A stretch of DNA of 61,588 bases from Streptomyces sp. NRRL S-118. GTDB lineage: Bacteria > Actinomycetota > Actinomycetes > Streptomycetales > Streptomycetaceae. Position numbers and translations under genes: made by a program. Each line of letters begins with the position of its first letter. Within the stretch, counting starts at the first letter, position 1. Positions 59,807 through 61,588 of this stretch are shown piece by piece. The stretch spans positions 293,282-354,869 of the forward strand of contig NZ_KL591002.1 of the NCBI RefSeq assembly GCF_000716335.1. Direction: 5' to 3'. The notes beneath the pieces are model-generated. The model was not told where the DNA came from, did not search any database, and worked only from the letters and a program-made list of their open reading frames with translations.

Positions 59807-60826
59807 CTAGCGGGTGAGCGAAACGATCATCTTGCCGGTGTTCTCGCCCCGCAGCATGCCGAGGAAGGCGTCGACGCCGTTCTCCATGCCCTCGACGACG
59901 GTCTCGTGGTACTTGAGCTCGCCGGAGGCCAGCCAGCCGGCGACGTCCTGGACGAACTGCGGCCGCAGCGCGGCGTGGTCGTTGACCAGCATGCCCTGGA
60001 GGCGCAGCCGCTTGCCGATGACCATGGCCATGTTGCGCGGGCCGGGGGTCGGTTCGGTGTCGTTGTAGCCGGCGATCATGCCGCAGATGGTGACGCGGCC
60101 GTGGACGTTGAGCCGGGAGATCGCGGCTTCGAGGTGCTCGCCGCCGACGTTGTCGAAGTAGACGTCGATGCCGTCGGGCGCGGCCTCCTTGAGCTGCTCG
60201 GCGACGGGGCCGTTCTTGTAGTTGAAGGCCGCGTCGAAGCCGTACTCCTCGGTGAGGAGCTTGACCTTCTCGTCGGAGCCGGCCGAGCCGATGACCCGGG
60301 AGGCGCCCCGGAGCTTGGCGAGCTGGCCGACCTGGCTGCCGACGGCGCCGGCGGCACCGGAGACGAAGACCGCGTCGCCCTCCTTGAAGGAGGCGGTCTC
60401 GAAGAGGCCCGCGTACGCGGTCATGCCGGTCATGCCGAGGACGCCGAGGTACGCGGAGAGCGGGGCGATGGTGCCGTCGACCTTGGTGGCGTGCTTGGCG
60501 TCGAGCTCCGCGTACTCGCGCCAGCCCAGACCGTGCAGCACGTGGTCGCCGACCGCGAAGCCCTCGGCGCCGGAGGCGATGACCTCGCCCACCGCGCCGC
60601 CGTCCATGGGGCGGTCGAGCTGGAACGGCGGCACGTACGACTTCACGTCGTTCATGCGGCCGCGCATGTACGGGTCCACGGAGAAGTGGAGGTTGCGGAC
60701 CAGGATCCGGCCCTCACCGGGCTCGGTGACCGGCGCCTCACGCAGGGCGAAGTCCTCCGGCTTCGGCCAGCCGTGGGGGCGGGCGACGAGATGCCATTCA
60801 CGGCCGGACGCGGGAAGTGCGGACAT
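59807..60826 (-). CDS. NADP-dependent oxidoreductase, MDR family (CurA-like)
   Basis: 339 residues. A zinc-free medium-chain reductase: the Rossmann motif SGAAGAVGSQVGQLAK lies at ~150-165, and NLHFSVDPYMRGRM near residue 45 and YFDNVGGEHLEAAI are typical of curcumin/alkenal double-bond reductases. It reduces activated C=C bonds of reactive carbonyls. It is divergent from a MarR regulator, which probably controls it. Confidence 0.93.
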   Translation of the reverse strand: MSALPASGREWHLVARPHGWPKPEDFALREAPVTEPGEGRILVRNLHFSVDPYMRGRMNDVKSYVPPFQLDRPMDGGAVGEVIASGAEGFAVGDHVLHGLGWREYAELDAKHATKVDGTIAPLSAYLGVLGMTGMTAYAGLFETASFKEGDAVFVSGAAGAVGSQVGQLAKLRGASRVIGSAGSDEKVKLLTEEYGFDAAFNYKNGPVAEQLKEAAPDGIDVYFDNVGGEHLEAAISRLNVHGRVTICGMIAGYNDTEPTPGPRNMAMVIGKRLRLQGMLVNDHAALRPQFVQDVAGWLASGELKYHETVVEGMENGVDAFLGMLRGENTGKMIVSLTR

Positions 60827-60911
60827 GGCGCGGTTCCTCCTAGAATTGCTTCACTATCTGAAACAACCATGGGCCTGGATATTTCATGTTGTCAAGTAAC
60901 CCGTTATCCTG
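60827..60911. promoter_or_regulatory. Divergent promoter between the oxidoreductase and MarR genes
   Basis: This 85-base gap is the most AT-rich stretch in the right part of the window. On the minus strand it contains TTGACA (complement of 60890-60895), a good -35 for the oxidoreductase gene. TGAAACAAC and TTTCATGTTG lie in opposite orientations near each other and might be MarR half-sites. The -10 is unclear. Confidence 0.45.
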
Positions 60912-61388
60912 ATGCGCATGGCCAGCAGCACAGGAAGACCCGGCACGGACCCGCTCACCTGCGAGGTGGTCGAGCTCATCGGCACCATCGTGGCCCGCTA
61001 CCACGAGGAGTACGAGCAGGCCGCGGCGGAGCACTCCCTCACCGGCGCGCAGGCGCGGGTCCTGGGGCTGCTGACGCTCGCCCCGGTCCCGATGCGCCAC
61101 ATCGCCACGTCACTGCGGTGCGAGCCGTCGAACGTCACCGGCATCGTCGACCGGCTGGAGTCGCGCGGACTGGTCGAGCGCCGCCCGGACCCGGCGGACC
61201 GCCGCGTGAAGCTGGCGGCCGCGACCGACGAGGGCCGCGCCACCGCACGCCGCCTGCGGGACGCACTGCACTTCGCCCGCGAGCCGCTCGCCGCCCTGTC
61301 GGAGGACGAGCGGACGTCGCTGCGGGACCTGCTGCGCCGGATGCTGGACTCCCCCGCGGCGGGCCCCGCGGGACCCGCCGCCGGCTGA
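60912..61388 (+). CDS. MarR-family regulator
   Basis: 158 residues from the ATG at 60912 (an ATG at 60918 is in frame). The winged helix MRHIATSLRCEPSNVTGIVDRLESRGLVERRPDPADRR is typical of MarR. A single Cys (SLRCEP) lies in the recognition region and might respond to electrophiles. It probably represses the divergent oxidoreductase gene. The C terminus is Ala/Pro/Gly-rich. Confidence 0.92.
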   Translation: MRMASSTGRPGTDPLTCEVVELIGTIVARYHEEYEQAAAEHSLTGAQARVLGLLTLAPVPMRHIATSLRCEPSNVTGIVDRLESRGLVERRPDPADRRVKLAAATDEGRATARRLRDALHFAREPLAALSEDERTSLRDLLRRMLDSPAAGPAGPAAG

Positions 61389-61438
61389 GGAGTCCCCTGG
61401 CGGGTGCGGCGGGGACGCTGCCGAGCTGCCGGTCCGGC

Positions 61439-61581
61439 GCGGCCCGGGACGGTCCACGGGAGGGGGTGGTCGTGCGAAGTCCGCTGGGGACACCCGACCG
61501 GCGCTGGGCCGGAGGGCGTCACGCGGAGCCCGCTGATCTCGCCGCGGCCCGGGACGGTCCGCGGGAGGGGGTGGTGATGCG
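61439..61581. repeat. Direct repeat of ~38 bases at the window's right end
   Basis: 61439-61476 and 61544-61581 share 35 of 38 bases (GCGGCCCGGGACGGTCC then GGGAGGGGGTGGT). They lie 67 bases apart in sequence with no plausible gene so far; the second copy ends 7 bases before the window does. Confidence 0.7.
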
Positions 61582-61588
61582 CCGGGCT

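Overview
The window reads as a linear stretch of a Streptomyces chromosome. G+C is about 70% or more, GTG starts are common, 4-bp stop/start overlaps are frequent, and there is a FasR-fabD-fabH-acpP-fabF locus followed by a DUF3145 gene, as I remember from S. coelicolor. The first ~9.9 kb is an integrated actinomycete integrative and conjugative element (AICE) of the pSAM2 kind. The remaining ~52 kb is chromosomal.

1-9903, the AICE. Its right end is an intact tRNA-Val(UAC) gene on the minus strand (9829-9903). The left end is the first 24 bases of the window, identical to the part of that tRNA from the anticodon loop into the T arm, so the window opens inside attL. A rightward operon (2963-9756) carries, in order, an SCO3933-like regulator, an FtsK-type translocase, several spread/transfer genes, a GGDEF protein, a zinc-finger peptide, a rolling-circle initiator, an excisionase and a tyrosine integrase. 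A GntR regulator precedes it, with repeated operator-like sites at its own and the operon's promoters. Divergent from it are a Nudix gene (Pif-like) and a small immunity-like gene. The far left holds a DUF4145 gene, the 3' half of a tRNA-Ser(CGA) gene, and a large inverted repeat, which suggest that a second element contributed to this one.

10-25 kb, envelope and Ter region. A DUF4097 lipoprotein, a coiled-coil protein, a zinc-ribbon protein, a two-component system and a DedA protein lead into a tellurium-resistance (Ter) cluster. That cluster has an overlapping biosynthetic operon (C-C lyase, a four-domain PRTase/TRSP/StiP/Pelota fusion, a HAD phosphatase), three TerD-type proteins, a TerA-like protein and a TerC/DUF475 protein. 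An AhpE-type peroxiredoxin and a DUF3052 protein follow.

26-45 kb, metabolism and regulation. Pyruvate dehydrogenase E1 (aceE) is followed by a potassium channel, a peptidase inhibitor, an MFS pump with a divergent TetR, and a GNAT enzyme. Two paralogous secreted or anchored alpha/beta hydrolases flank a DUF4429-SHOCT gene and a second two-component system. An acyltransferase, a MerR/aldo-keto reductase pair with a classical 19-bp-spacer promoter, a beta-lactamase-fold hydrolase and a pirin come next.

44-61.6 kb, fatty acid synthesis and secreted enzymes. The fasR-fabDH-acpP-fabF unit is followed by DUF3145, an SGNH lipoprotein, a GH3 glycosidase with a divergent TetR, and a pyroglutamyl-peptidase-like exported protein whose active-site Cys appears as Ser. 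LysE, EI24, an M14 carboxypeptidase, Ohr, and an NADP-dependent oxidoreductase with a divergent MarR close the window. All calls come from reading the sequence; no database search was run.
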